From the NCBI GenBank assembly GCA_035582835.1, contig JAYKAV010001787.1, positions 186,001-250,000 of the forward strand: a stretch of 64,000 bases of DNA, written 5' to 3'. Under the pieces are notes generated by a model. That model ran no database searches. It saw nothing but the letters and a program-made list of their open reading frames with translations, and was not told the DNA's origin. Both the position numbers and the translations under genes were made by a program. Source of the stretch: Phoebastria nigripes (Eukaryota > Chordata > Aves > Procellariiformes > Diomedeidae). This document shows, piece after piece, positions 25,931-40,300 of the stretch (the stretch's first letter is position 1; each line of letters begins with the position of its first letter).

Positions 25931-27129
25931 CCCCCTCTGGTTTTCCAGATGTTTTGTACTCCAAACTTGCCAACTTCATTCCCTCAGACTTTAGAGGCAT
26001 TACCTACATAATAGAGTGAGACTTGCCATATTGCATTTGACAGAGATTTCCCCCAGTGTCCTGATCATGAATCATCATTCAGTATCCTAGTATCCATTTG
26101 CTAATAGCAAATGAAGTTGCCTGACATAGATTGCATATTATACCACATTATTTATGTCAGGTCAAAATTTGCTGCGGGAATTGCTAATCGGAAGCCCAGC
26201 CACTGGCTGTTTTTTCCTCTAGGCAGACTGGCAGGCAACATAAAATTGAAAAGGGGACCGTCTCACCTATCCATACTTGGTATGATCCTTCTTCCGTTTA
26301 AAAAACTTCTCCCGCTTGCTGGCTCCTTGCATTCCCTCCTACAGCACATTGCCACCATACAGTCCCAATGCAACTTGTTTCTGTGTTTTGGGAGCACGGA
26401 GTGATAAAAGCATTTGGCAGCAAGGGTGCCACAGCCTCTCATGAGTCCTACAAGAATAGCAATCAGCCAAGTCCNGAGCTCCAAGCCAGAGAGGAAGCCA
26501 GGTGTTTTGCACATCTGGCACTTGCAGCTGCCAGAACAGCAGGAGGGAGAACAGGGGTTTCCAGATGTGCAACTCAAAGCCAATCGCAATGATTTTCCTA
26601 AATGTGTAAGAACAGACTTCTCCCTTTAGAACAGGGTCACGGTTCAGATACCATCAAGCTGGGTGTACAATCTGTCTCTTGTCCAAAGATTGACTGGTGT
26701 ACCACATTAGCACTTCCTTTTTATGAACATATGGATTACCAGTGAGATTCGGGAATACCCCAGAAAGAAAAATGAAGCTTCTGATACCAAACGTTATTCA
26801 AACCTCATTCTTAACCTCCATCAGGACCGTCAAAATGAACTCTTTCCGGTTATGAACAATGGGTTTATATGCTGAATGCCAGAGAGAATTAAAATAGTTT
26901 ACCTACTCATGCTGCCTGGAAGGTATATAATTCCTTCATATGCTTTTAACAGAAGGGGATAACTAAAAGTTTTGAGCTGACAAATATTTTTTATGATTGG
27001 AGTTTTCATTATTAAAAGGAAAATGGTTAAGAAATAATCTTTGTAATTTTTTTTTTTTGCCATAATACAGTCTCTCTCCCCATGCTGGTAATTGAATTCC
27101 ATAAAATTAAGGACTTAATCCAATAACTA
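25931..27129. other. Non-coding stretch
   Basis: Nothing recognised. Several short frames overlap on both strands around 26260-26630, where GC is slightly higher, but none has splice signals or known motifs. Confidence 0.5.
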
Positions 27130-27380
27130 AACAAATCCTTGTATATTTAACAGACAAGCTATATTCTTCACTTATTAAGTGTACAATTAAAAATACATAA
27201 AATTTTAATTCTTATTACATTTAATTGGTAAGGTCAATGCCAATTATAGTATAGGAGCACTTTTACTCCAATTTAAAATTTTATCTCCTACATTAGTTTT
27301 CATTAAGGTGTTAAATGAAAAGAAATCATTATTAAAGAATAAAAGAAATTGTCAGCAAACCAAGCAGGCAGTGTCTGTTA
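27130..27380. other. Very AT-rich block, possible conserved element
   Basis: It contains many TAATT, ATTTA and CAATTA words (for example CCAATTATAG near 27240 and TTTAATTGG near 27220) and no open frame. It resembles homeodomain-bound non-coding elements or simply AT-rich intron. Low certainty. Confidence 0.2.
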
Positions 27381-30300
27381 GTATTGTTAAATGCACTTCA
27401 GGGAAATTGTTCCCATGGACTCAGCTGTTGTAGCAATTATCAGGGGGTGGGGAAAAAGGGGTCTGGAAAATTCCACACAACGCTTAATATATATCTGTTG
27501 GACCTAATATCTGATTTAATATGAAAGACAAAAAAATAACATTAACAACAAGACAAAATCTATTCTCACCTTCCGGACAGCATAATTGGTGATCTTAAAG
27601 GAAAGGGAAAATATGTACCTGACATGGAGAAAGTTATAGAATATGACAGCTTTAATCTGTTATTTTATTTCTTCTAGAAATGTTTCATTTGCACTTTTAA
27701 ATAAAAATATTAATGGTTTTGCTCAGAGACTAGGGCCAGAGGAAAGTTAACATGCAGCAGTAGAGTGTCTTGGACCATGCCTGAGACAGAAACAAGGCAA
27801 TAACAACTTGAAATTGTTCCAGCCAGACACGATGCTGCATTCCAAGATCAAGAAACTGTGTGCACATCATTAAATATGCATATTAGTTAGTTAAATGAAG
27901 GTTGGGAATAAGACCTAGAGCCAGACAGGACCTGTGGAGCCAGGGCTTAGGCAGATGTCACTGCATTGATTATACTTTGGCAATATGTCAAGCTCTATTA
28001 AAAATTAAATTAAATTAAAGAAAGCTCAACACGTTGCCCAAGTATAATAGCCATGGTGACACCTGTCCAAATGTGCATGTGCCTGAAGCCACAGTGCCCA
28101 AAGTGCTCCTGGTATGTCACTGGGGACGGCGTGTTAATTCTAAGATGAATTACACTGGCGGGCAGGTAGGGCATATGTGACAGACTGTGTGCAGCAGGCA
28201 GAGAAGAGCGTATCNGATCTGAATTTCCAGCCCTCATAGTTAACCACTTCTCTGCTCAGATAAATACTGGGAGCTGCACTCCAGCCATCACCATAAGCAG
28301 GGTAGGGACACAAGCTACCTGAAAGACCTAATCTGTCTCTTCCTCCCTTCCGTCCCAGAATCATCCAAATTACCAAATTCTAAGTATGGTACAAGGCAAA
28401 CTTGGCCAACATGGTAGGATTTAAGGGTCTAAGAATGGGTGGGCTGAAATAATGTTGAGATTTAAGTTTACTCTGACTAATTTTACTCTTACACCTTAAA
28501 TGGCAAAGGCACCTAAAGCTGGCAATATCTGCCCCCCCTTATCTTAGACATACACAGAAATTAATGTAGTACTGATGCTGCTGCACTTACTTACCTATAA
28601 TTTAATTTCTAATACTAAATGTATACATTTTAAATACATAGCAGTCCTAGGAATATTTTCCTACAGTAGCAAGGAATTTCTTAAAAAGCTGCCGCTCTTT
28701 TCATTCCCTGGTTAGAGACAGTGGGAACAGCTCCTGTGAAGCTGTCATGTCTCTAATGACAACCTGAAGACTTATATGAAATGTATTGTGTTAACTGTGC
28801 ATATATTTCTGTGCAGAACAAAGCTTGCCAGCATAACTGCCCTTATTAAAAAAGAATTGAATACAAAATGGAAGAGCCATTACAGCTGCCTCTGTTAGGG
28901 AATGCTGCTACAAATTAAGGAAAAAAAAAAACCCGAATCACCCATGTCACTTCTAGACAGTAGCACATGGGAATGCTCAAGTCGGCAGAAAGTAAGGCAG
29001 TACATTATGTCTAATGGAGAAGAAAAAGATAGTGAAGCTGCACAGCATTTCCAGGGGAAACAGAAATGATAGGAAAGAGGAGGAGTCATATGATAGAGAC
29101 AGAAAAGCAGGGGAAAGTTCAGGCTGGAAAGGAAGAAAAAAGTGAAAGGTGATGGGAACATGAGATCAGGGCAGATACAGAGATTAAGCAAAGTGAAATA
29201 ATAATACTAATTATTAAAAAAATATATCTAAGTATGACGTTACATATACCTAAAACTAGTGCTTTCCAAAAAGATCTTCTTCACGCAAATACTTTTTGCA
29301 ATTGTCATAGAGTATTGGGAAGTTGGACATAAAAGTCTTCAAGACCACACTAAAGCTCCCATTAAGAATGCCACCACAGTTTTGCGACGAGCATCATCTC
29401 ATGGTATCCTTACTGTCTCCAAATTCTTGGTGTGGNCACAATGAAGTAAGCTCTGATGACATGCTAGAGTGCAGCGTTGCATTGTGTAAGGTTTTCGGTA
29501 GGGTCTGTGTGCCCCACTCTGGGCTCTGGGTCAGTTTTGGACTCAGAGCTGCTCTCTGAGCACGAAGCACTGGAGATGAGCTAAGAGTACTGGAAGAAGG
29601 AGGGTCATCTCATCTTACGACTGCTGTCAGTGTAGGCAGATAAAGCAATTTACAGATGGGATATACCCCAGACGTTGTGTAATTTTTCCTTACTGGAAGA
29701 TCTCGAACATCTGAAATTACTTGGAAGAAGTATGACACAGGGAGCAGAAGAGGACGCCAACATAAGAAAAAATAGGAAAGTTTAAATAAGCCAAATGTGG
29801 CATTCATTTGGAGTGAAAGTTAGTGACGCAGAGGACTGAATCAAAGCTTTGACTTATTTACATTATGTGTTTGCAACGTTTTGCAATATTTGGGATTTGG
29901 GATGACCCTCTCCTTAAAGTCAATTCCATTTCACCAAAGCCCTACTGGCTGCAGATTTGTCAATGAGAGAGGACATGCCATATCAGCCTGACAGCCAGGT
30001 CACATCCTACAAATATCCCCTGATAATCTCCCTCTTTGTGCAGAGCAGCAGACGTTGATGTGGCAGGACAGCAAAATTTGCACTACTGCTGCATAAGCTG
30101 TATTTGGCCAGACAAAAACTTTTGGTCTTTGAGACTACCAACTTGACATCTTCATGGATATTAAATGCCATGAAAAACAGAAATAAAAGTACTTCTGTGT
30201 CCTCCCTTCTCCCCAGCCTGTATCAATGGAAAGATACCTTTGTTTCGGTATCATGGATCTCTATGAATTGTTTAAGCCAGGACTTTCCTCTCCTGGCTTT

Positions 30301-32730
30301 TGATTTATGAAGCACTGAACACACAAGCTCTACGAACTCATCCTGGGTTTTTGCCAAAAGAATTTAAGAACCCCTACCAATTATTGCTCATCCAATTGCT
30401 CAAGTATTTATCATGACAACTTCTCCCCAGTCCACGCCTGGACTTTCATGCACAGACATAGGAACAGGATTTCCCCTTCTAAGTTTTAGCTCTGAAAATT
30501 TTTTTTTTAAAATGAGGTTAGGTTTGGAACATGACAAGCTTGCCACAGGGGCTGCATTTGAATACTGTCTAATGCTACCTACAGTGTCAGCAGATAAAAA
30601 TAAGGCCTGCTATTTGTATTTCACCTACCCTACAAAGAGGTTATGACCTATTCAATATCAAAGACAGGGCATGATGAATTGTTCAGCACAAAGAAACATG
30701 GCTGTTTCTATCCTAGTTGTATCTAACCTTGTATATTAGAGAACAGTCACTGAGTAAATTAGCTTAAATAAACAGAACTTGTATTTTTGCAAAGCCAATA
30801 TGCAGTTTGTGCAAGTTTTATAGCCGCAACCCCACAGGATGAGTAGGGTATCTGTTGGGAAATTATACTTTTGTCTACCTATGTAGTATCTCTTGTGACA
30901 CAGCCTTTTGAATAGTGCACTGTCACGGGTACATTGCTACAGTACTGCCTTTATAACTGTTACACAAATATATAAATAATGCAAATGGTACAGAGTTTTT
31001 TGAGAAATCCCTCAAATTATTTCACTAAAAATTCTCACTTTTCCCCATTTGTATGTGATTGTGTTCATCTTGTAACAGGCACATGTAAGAGGAAGAATTA
31101 TAAATTGATAACCAGAGCATCACAAAGCCAAGAAGTCTCCAAATTTACTGATGTCAAGTCTTTATTATCCTTTGTATGAGGTTACATTTAAGCTAACAAA
31201 CCATGTTGAAATAATTCTTCCTACCAGCAAGCAAACCTATAGGGGCTGAGCTGTACACTACAGACTACGGAGAAAAGTTTGTCTTTGAAAACGGTCAAGA
31301 TAACTCTTAGGACTTTCAGTTGCATTTTCCCCTTTGTTGAGTTACTTTTCCCCCAGGATCTAGTGGTGACTTGACCGAAAAGTTGAAAAGCAAATGAATA
31401 GAAGGTAGCTTATGCTTACTGGGCTAATAAACTCCTAGCAGGTAGGTAGCAGGTGCAAGTGCTCCCAGTTTGCTTTCTTGCTTTATAAAAAGGCTTGCTC
31501 AGAGCAGCTTCCTCCACCCCAAGTGAGAGCTTGCTCCTTCTGTTTCATTAGCAAGAGAGCTATTAGTCCACCACTAACTGATCCTATACTCAATGTAAGA
31601 CTTAAAATTTACTAAAAAGAATGCCTCATCTGTATAACTTAAATAGGGACAGGGAAGATAAAGTGCCTCAATATACTGAATTCTTTATTCTGCTCTGGAT
31701 CTTCAATACTGCAAAGTGCTTCAGAGCAATCCGGCTCTCAGAACAGTTAACTTACTGCTCTGGTATTAAAAGTTAAAATATAGAGGGTGCAGATGACAAT
31801 GCATAAGAAAACAAAATCTATAACTGGATGCCAATCTCGAATCTTTGTCTGGCAAAATGAATTTAGATGGTAGAGGACTGAAAAGGTACCATATAAAATA
31901 TGCCAGTAGGCATTTTACTGCTTGAATCTTAATGGGTTTCTTTTTTGCATTTATGCAAGTTCTTCAAAGATTTATTCTCTCAATTACCAATCAAAAGAAC
32001 TCATAAAGGTAAAGTCGGTGGACCATGAAGGATTAGAGCTGTCTGCTAAGAAAGATGCACACTTGGCAGGCCCTGTGCATTAAACAACCCTTGGCCCAAA
32101 TGATGGCTGACAAACTAAGTTGTTTATCATGAACCATTTTGATTAAAAAAAAAAAGAAAAAGAAATAACAATCCTCCCACATACACCCCACCCCACTGCC
32201 CCCAACAAACCCCCATATAGTCCAGATTTTAGTTAAGACTTAGCCTGTAAAGACTGATTCTTAATTCCTGTTTATGGGAACTCAGGAATTCAAGCCAATG
32301 AAAACTGAAAGCGAAAGGCTGACTGGATTTTTCTTCCCCATTTTTCTTTTTAGTAAAAACCTAAAAGATTAGTAATGTTATAGTAGCTTCTCCATAAATT
32401 TAGTCTGAGACTTACTTAAATATATATTCAAGCAATGCTTAATATACATATTTAATTTGGGGAAATTTTGTGTGTTTTCTATTAAGAAGTCCTTATTTTC
32501 TTTCTTGGGTTTCAACAAAGCAATTGAAGATTCAAGCATAAGAGTACCCCATTTACTTAAGGCTAAGTGGCAACCCTGCTTTATGGGCTACACAACTTGC
32601 ATGCCTAAATTTAAATGTATTTCATTGGACTGGGGCTTGCCAGGGAAGCAGTCTATATGTTGAGTTATTTTTCTTTTCCTAATGTAAGTCTGCCATTTTC
32701 CATGGAGGATGAATTCTTGAAGAACACTCA
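27381..32730. other. Non-coding stretch
   Basis: No gene, RNA or transposon recognised in about 5 kb. Frames are short and without context. An A-rich, then C-rich patch lies near 32144-32215. Confidence 0.5.
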
Positions 32731-32888
32731 GAGTCACGGAATGGTTGAGAAATTTCCACCTCTGGAAACCATCTACTCCAACCCCCTACTCAGAGCAAGG
32801 CCAGCTAAAGCTCAGGGCTGTCAGGTTTTGAACATCTCCAAGGATGAGACTCCGCAGCCTCTCTAGGCAACGTGCTCCGGTACTTCTT
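32731..32888 (-). mobile_element. CR1 LINE 3' tail fragment
   Basis: The plus strand reads GAGTCACGGAATGGTTGAG, then CTCCAACCCCCT, AACATCTCCAAGGATG and GCAGCCTCTCTAGGCAAC. These are the standard landmarks of the avian CR1 3' end in reverse complement. The element is therefore on the minus strand and 5'-truncated to about 160 bp, as is usual for CR1. Several mismatches to the remembered consensus make it moderately old. A plus-strand frame at 32615-32866 overlaps it and is not a gene. Confidence 0.85.
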
Positions 32889-33943
32889 TATAGACTATTT
32901 GCTCTTCCAGGCAATGAATACATAATCTAACAAGGACACATCAAAAGCTGGTTGATCGTTACTTGTTCAGCTATTATTTTTAATGGTTGTCTAGGAGTTT
33001 CGTGGATACTGATCCGTTGATTATAGTTTGTTATGAATTCCTATATAAAAATTGCAAGTATATGTAAAAGATGGTCCAGTAATAAATACTGTGCATGCTT
33101 CTTCCTTCCTTGAATTGCTGCTAATCATGTGTAAACAGCTCTAAGTGCTGCATCCAGTAGAAAATTCAAGGTGAACCAACTGGGCAGGATATTTTCACAC
33201 TAGGCAGGAATTTAGCTAGGATTCGAATGTTCAAACTCACTCACTTTTGGAAATGCCCGGAAATGTATAAATCCTCAGTACCTTACCTTCTTGTCTCATA
33301 AAATACATGACGCCTCCACGAGCCAAAAAAAGGCTCTGGCACTACACAGGGTTTTGAATCCAACAGAAAGTACCACCTCATGGGTTATAAAATTATTTTC
33401 TGTCGACATGTCCACAGTGCCAGAAGCAGCACAGCGCAGACTCTTGCGCTACCAACATCTTTGCTAGCACTTTGCTAGCTATCAGTGCAGCTATCCTGCT
33501 TTTTGATCAGAGCTAACACCTTGGCATGATGTTGCACCGTGCCATCAGGCCAGCTCAGCAGAGGAAAGCTCCAGCTTGAGTGAGTCACCATGATGGTTCA
33601 TTGAGCAGTGGAGACTTGCTCATTTACACTGGCATTCCCCCACAGACCACTAATCCCATAAACCCTCTTGCCTCCTTTTCCTGAAAAGTCTGCCTTTGAA
33701 TTAATCTGTTGGCTTTCTGAAGACATTGCTCTTGGCTTGTTACAAGAGAGTGATAATTAGAGGAATTTTCAGGTCCCTCTTTGTAGTTCTGCCTACATGA
33801 TCCTGCCCAGATCCACAGATCCTCGGTTCCTCCTTTGCTGTGCCAGGCATAGAGCTGTGATGAATGTGATTCCAACCTCATTTCATACATCCTTCTGACA
33901 GATGGCAATATAAACTTTCCTTGGAGATTTTAGTCATAAATCA
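32889..33943. other. Non-coding stretch
   Basis: No gene or repeat recognised between the CR1 tail and the MIR-like element. Confidence 0.5.
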
Positions 33944-34065
33944 AGAGGCAGCATGGTATGGTAAAAGTAGCACTGGACAGTGACTTGGGAGACTTGGTTG
34001 TCACTTCATTTCCCTATACCTATCTCCCTTTCCNTATTTATTCAGTTCATAAAGTCATCAGGTCA
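33944..34065 (+). mobile_element. MIR-like (CORE/tRNA-derived) SINE fragment
   Basis: GAGGCAGCATGGTATGGTAAAAG, followed by AGCACTGGAC and GGGAGACTTGG, aligns by eye with the tRNA-derived head of MIR-type SINEs (consensus words GGCAGCATGGTATAGTGG, AAAGAGCAC). These elements are ancient and shared across amniotes, so heavy divergence is expected. The right end is uncertain because the core fades out. Confidence 0.6.
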
Positions 34066-37000
34066 CTCCTAACTATGTACTATGCATATCAGCTTTACAT
34101 ACATAAAATAGTCAGACTTAGTATTACTTCAGTAAGAACAATATTTAACACTAAGATAGTAAAAGATGCTGAACTATATAACATCAGGAGCTAAAAAATA
34201 TGTGAAAAACCACGATTTTATCATAAAGTCCATTCACAGAAATTTTTCTCTTGGTAACTGGTGTCATAATATCCTCCCAGTCTAATGATGGGCTTTACTA
34301 TGTTGAAAGGATCCATTCCATGTTTATGTCCCTTTTTCCCCCAAAAAGATCTTTAAAGAGCTATTCTGTCAAATTGTGCTAGAGAAGAGCAATGCTTTAA
34401 CTATTTCATCACATTAAGTCAAATTCTAAAGGAATATAATTTTTTTAAGGTAATGGAGGCTTTTTTCTTTTCCTGGAAAAGAATAGAAAGAAACTAACAT
34501 AATTTTTTTCACTGTTTTTTCAGCTAGCATTTCCCTGCTCTTTTATGTGGAGCATCGTTACTGATGATATGGCAGGCAACATATTGCTGTATTAACAAGG
34601 TCACTCAGTCACAAAATCCCATTAGTGGTGAAAATGACAGAACTGAATTGTGTAGTGACAAATAAGGCAAGTTCTCACCTTGTGTATAGAAGGTCTCAGG
34701 TTCAAATTTACACAATGTGGAAGTAGAAGAAAATGCATCCACAACTCACGTCCACTCTGCACGACTCGTACAGAGACATCCTCAGCTTTCTTACTTAGAC
34801 AAGGAAAATTCAATGAAGTCAGTAGCTTCTTTTGAGCTATACCTATAAAAACCCTATATGTAACCATAAATGCTACAGAATATTGAGCAAAACAACCCTC
34901 TTTCAATGTTTGTGTGTGATACCAGTACGGTCACAGATTTTATAGCAGGGAGCACAAGAGATCCATAATTCAATTAAAGCAGGTATTATACAAAAGTATC
35001 TATGTCTTTGTTGAAAAACATAAAAATTCTTGTTAGAAAAATATGTTATATTAATCCTTTAGTTTGTTTAAAAAGGTTCTTAAGAAAAATATTTTAATTA
35101 TAGCTGTCACTCAGCTAAACATTAATATTTACTGGGGTTAAAAAAAAAAAAAAAAAAAATCAAGATTACTGTAAAATATGATCCCCAGCTTGGAAAGCAC
35201 TTTGTAACTCTCAACTCCTACAGACTCCATGTGAAGTCTGTTTCAGAGACATGGTCCAGCAAGTCCAGAGGGAAGCTCACAACTGAAGAAACCTACCTAC
35301 CTCTAGGGTTCTCATCTCTCCTATGTCCATGAAGAGANGAGACTATCTGGTCCAAGACTTACAGAGACTCCAAATTCCTACAGAATTTTCCACCCCAGGA
35401 TCTCACTGAACTTTAGTTTTAAAGAAATTAAGCTCAATATGGTCCTGTGAGCTCTCCATTTAACATAGAAAGAAACCACGTCCAACGGACATTAAGAGGT
35501 GCACTCTGAAACCTTTCTGTTCCCTCTAGATCGTCGGAACTTTAAATGCTCAGCACTTGGTTTTTCTTTCATAAATTATGTTGATTACATGCTTTATTCA
35601 GAAGCAGCCCACTGGGAAATCAAAGAGCTCTCTACTTGCCAGAATCACTGCTGCAGGCATCAGCTGCTGCAGGCGTAGCCATGGACAGAAGGGTGCTCAT
35701 TGGATGTGCTGGACAGTGATATAGGTGCAGGCGTACATTAGATCACATAGTGAGCCTGACATCAGGGCATGAGCCCACTGAACATTGTCTCACCAAGAGG
35801 CATCCAGATGAACACTTCAGTCTGTAGTCACCCAGCTACAGCAAAAGCTGCAGAGACTTATGCGTTCCCACTTCTACTTATAGGAGTGGCCAGAATTAGG
35901 CCAGAGGAGGAAAGCTGATGTTTGAGGAAGGGCTGGGAATAGAATATAAAACATCTGGCTCCCCTGAACCTTGTTGCCCCATCNGTTTTCGCCTGGCATG
36001 CCTGAAGATTCATTACTATGGCCAGTGTTTGCACAGGCTGGACGTGGTTGCAGATACTGTACAAAACCTAGTGAGCCACAGAAAATTCTTTCCTTTTATT
36101 AACGCTCTGCTGAAGCTTTTAAGCACCATTATCCATCCCACGCGCAGACTTCGTAGGCACAGCTGGCCTTTCACTGAGAAAGGAAATATTTCCATCTCAA
36201 AGACATTTGCTGCTTATGAACTGTCCCAAAAACTTAAGATATTTTTGAGGCACACTCTCATTTCAAGGAAATTTACATAGAAATGTTAACACCCTTGTAA
36301 ATGAATCAGGCGTTGTGCATCATCTGTAATGAAAGCAGTTCAAAGAGTCTTACTGAGCACCTACGCAACCCAAGGAGGGGTTGATTTTCATTAGGTACCT
36401 ACTTAATGCTTAGGAAAATGGGGTCATGAACGTGACCTGGCTTTCCAGGCTCTTTATGTTCTTAAATTATTTACACTGAAAAATATTTCAGGTTTAAAGT
36501 AGATTTAATGCAGTAGAGATTGAGGTTTTAAAGAACGAGAATGAAGCCCTAATTCTGGTTACATCATTGTGAGTTTTGCCCTTGGCAATTCCATTGCAGA
36601 GGAAACCTAAAAACACCCTCACCCACCCCCTGCAAATAGCTTGGTAACTTTCTAAAAGATTTCCCCTCAGAGGTATTTAGATACATAATTCCTATGGACT
36701 ACAAGATGGTATAGCTGGGCAACTCACACTTCTGAATAGNGGAGTGGGAGAGGCGTTACGCTGATAGTGAGAGTCCCACACAGATGGTCAGACTGCAAAT
36801 GGAAGTCTTTGTATTACACATTCTCCAGGCTAGAGGCCATTTTTTGTTGTATGCTCGCTACGGTCCCTGGTAATTTATATGTACTTGTCTTGTATTGCAC
36901 GTAAGGAGTGATTTTCTCCAGGTTCTGGAAGATGCCAGGATCACCCAAATGCAATACCAGCTCCAAGTGGAGACTCAGGACCAGCAGGCACTTGGAGAAA

Positions 37001-37229
37001 CGTCCATTCCCAGGACACACAACGAGGGGGGTTGCTGAGGGCAGCAGTCTCCTGTCTACTCGGATACCTAATACTCTAGAGAAAGGCAACTCAGGACTCC
37101 AATGGGAGCCAAAGCAGCTCATCACCTTGTGAAAATCAAAGCGCCTGATTTGATCTGACTGCTCAGAGCAGAGGTCGTGGCTTCCTGCTGCTTCCCTTTT
37201 GGCTCAGGACGCATCAGTGATGCACATAA
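34066..37229. other. Non-coding stretch
   Basis: No gene recognised. A run of 20 A occurs at 35140-35159. The remainder is AT-rich intron-like or intergenic DNA. Confidence 0.5.
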
Positions 37230-37300
37230 CAGAATAAATGTACTGGTAATGGGACTTTGGCAAGTCACTCACAGGGGCAGATTTCCACCTTCCTAAGCAA
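37230..37300 (+). mobile_element. Possible MIR core fragment
   Basis: GGACTTTGGCAAGTCACTCAC followed by CAGATTTCC resembles the MIR core words CTTGGGCAAGTCACTT and CAGTTTCC in the right order. It is short and diverged, so the call is weak. Confidence 0.35.
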
Positions 37301-40300
37301 AATCTGCAAAAGGGGCAGGTATATTTAGTTAAAAAGCATTCCACCTAATTGACACAAAGTATAATAAATCTTCCCCATGTTACAGTTTCAGGCTGCCAAA
37401 ATTTTGGGGTGAACTTGTTAAGACATAAAGTTGAAGCTAAAGTAGCTCTTGAAAGAAATGTCCAATTAGCTTCCTTTTCTGATTTTTTATTTGTCCTGAA
37501 ATTAGATTTTATTGCAATTGTATTTACAAAACTTGTGCTGTGGGATACCTTTCCTCCACAGTCTGTCATTGCTAATGAGCAAAGGACACATAGAAAGTTC
37601 TTACAGTTCTTTTCTCTCTTATCATTCCTCAAGGTGAACTATGATTTCTTTCAAGAGCTTTGCTTGCAGAAAAGTGAGGATTTTGTGAAAGAGAGAGGNA
37701 AAAATATTAATTGCTTTTTCCCACTTTACTGACAGTTCCAATAGCAGCAAATGTTATTGCAAAGGAGGAAAAAAGCCTCCCACTGTCAACTGCAAGATCA
37801 CATCAGTCCTGAAGTCAGCTCAACCTTTGCTGTTCCTCCCACCTTCCTTCCCCAGTAAAGTCCTGGGAGGGTAAAGAGGCATCCTCTCCAATAGAATGAT
37901 TATGGAAAAAGTCAGAGAAGATTACAATCACCAAGCAAATTAAGTGAAGCAGTGAAAGTGATTCTTGCAGGATTAGAATCTTTCAGATCCTGGAAGGGAA
38001 GGGAGGGGAGAGCAATAATAGGAAACTAGAAGGGAAGTTACATTTCCCTCTTTTTCTTCACAAGAGATGAACTTTCCTCCAAAACATCTGATTTCAAGAC
38101 AAAGGTTGCACTATTAGATGCTGATTTCATGCCTTAGAAATAATGGATAAGACAAAAACCATATAATTTTTGCCACCTAGAATAGAATATTGATTTTTTT
38201 TTTTCCTCCCGGCCTGCCAAACAAAGTCTGAGTTAAAGCAGACTGTGTGGCAACTTCAGGTCACCATAATTCTCTTTAGTTCCTCTCCTTGCCAAAAACC
38301 ATGATATCAAAGCTGCCCTTTTGTTCCCCTTAATTCTATAAAACGCACTCCCTGCCTCTGAGCTTCCCTACCTCCTCATGCAAAGATAAAGAATAACTCA
38401 GAGACTTGGACTCAGACATAACTGTAATGATGATCTGAACTTGAAGAGCCAATGGAGATCTCTTTGTACAGCCCTACAGATAGCCTACATTTACCTGGGA
38501 GATGGAGGGGTGCAATGTGAATGAGAATCAGCATATTAAGTGACAACAGCTAAAAATAACATGTCAGATTCCACCTAACTTTTTCACACAATATGGTAAC
38601 TTTGAGGACAGCCTGAACCCTCACCAGCTCCTGCATAAANCTGTAAATATTGAAGGCCATAGGTAACTATATGTTTTGCATTCAATGTCTCCAGGCACAT
38701 ACCCAGAAAAACCTTGGACTGGGAATGAGCTGAGCAGCTCAGCTTTAACTCTTAGTTTTGCAGGGCTTAATGAAATAAGAGTGTCCTGCCTCCATCCCCT
38801 GATGCCCAGGAACTGTCAAGCTTGCTGCAGGCCTGTTCTCTTGGGCTTTGCAAAAAAATACACCTATCAGTTCTCTTAAATACACAGCTAGCTGCAGGGA
38901 AAACATTGCCTCCGTCCTAGGCTGTGTCGAATGGCTAAAGTACATCCCGTGGGTACCTCAGCTCAGTCCCCTCCTTGGTCCGAGGGGGATTTAAAGCTGC
39001 CTCTCCCACAGGGGTGCATTTTTCTTGCTGTTGTGGGGTGGAAGCAGCGCCCTTTCCCACAGCCACCACTTACTGAAGTAAAGGTGGAACGTGATTCAGG
39101 ATGTTCTCTTTGGAGAGAACTGGAGCTAAGCGTTGGTCATTGCTAGAAAGACACACATGTAGAAGAACAGCTGGTAGGTTTTGGATATTTTTTGTTTNGT
39201 TTGGTTTTTGTTTTGTTTCGCTTTTTTACATCTTATAACCTCTAACTATATAACTTCTACCTAGATTTATGATACATTATTTCCTAATGGGCCATTTCTT
39301 TTGTTACAGACAATATGAGATAACCACAACGACAACAGTTACATGGCANGTGAATTAGTTAGAGAGCACTTGTCCATCATTCTCTACTTGTCAGGCATTT
39401 CTGATATGATGGTGATGAGCATAAAGAGCAAGCAGTCACAGTCTCAAATTTCACTATAGGCTTTACTAACAGTTTAGAACAAGCTTACAAGAGAAAGGTT
39501 TTAGTCCAGAAAAAACAGAAGAGAAGAAAAGCCACTCTGGTCATTGGCTACTTGTTCCTGGAAGGTATATATGGTACAGTGGCCAGTGGTGAGTCAGAGC
39601 CCCATAATTATTTCCAGTATAATCATATTACAAAGTGTCCTTCCATTGTTTTTACAGTTTTGTGTCCACCAGTTCCTATCGGGTTTTTCCCTCCAAACCA
39701 GAGCCCCATAATTATAGGCACTGGTCACACCATGCAGGTGACCATTGTGTGTTGTAGTCTGGAGAACAGAAACGTTGATTTCTTGTAGTTCTCACTGGGA
39801 AACTGGTAGCACAGGCTGACCTTGAGATCTTTCTCCATGGTCTTCGATGAAACAATGAAAACTTTCAAATCTCAGAAGGAAGGAAAAGGAGAATGAAGGT
39901 AATGTCTAGAAATAAGCTTCCTCTGAGGAATGTCAGCATTGTCAACATGAAGACTGCTATCATTACTAAAGCTTTAATATTCAGAATATTGCCAAGAGTC
40001 TGTAAAAGAACACTTCCTAAAGCAGAGGAAGAAAAAAACAAACACTGCTTTGGATTTAGTTAGTACAGAAAGATCTGAGCGCAAACCAGAATTCAGATTT
40101 TGACAGCATGCAGTAGTCATGTTTGGATCCAGTATTGGTTTTGGCCCTAGAAACAATTATTTTGATACTTTTAAATAACCTTTAAAAAAATAACATTTTC
40201 ATAAGTTGCTTTTTCCAACTCTTCTCAGCAAGTTGTATAGAAACTGGCTTTTTCTTTCTTCTCCTCTTGTTAACAATGGCAAGCTGATATAGCCTGTAAA

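Noticed and set aside
25607..26011. 134-codon plus-strand frame
   Set aside because: It runs through an ATT microsatellite-like run (a YYYY stretch) and the old hairpin repeat at 25868-25930.
37349..37732. 127-codon plus-strand frame
   Set aside because: AT-rich, no known motif, contains an N, and is flanked by stops without splice signals.
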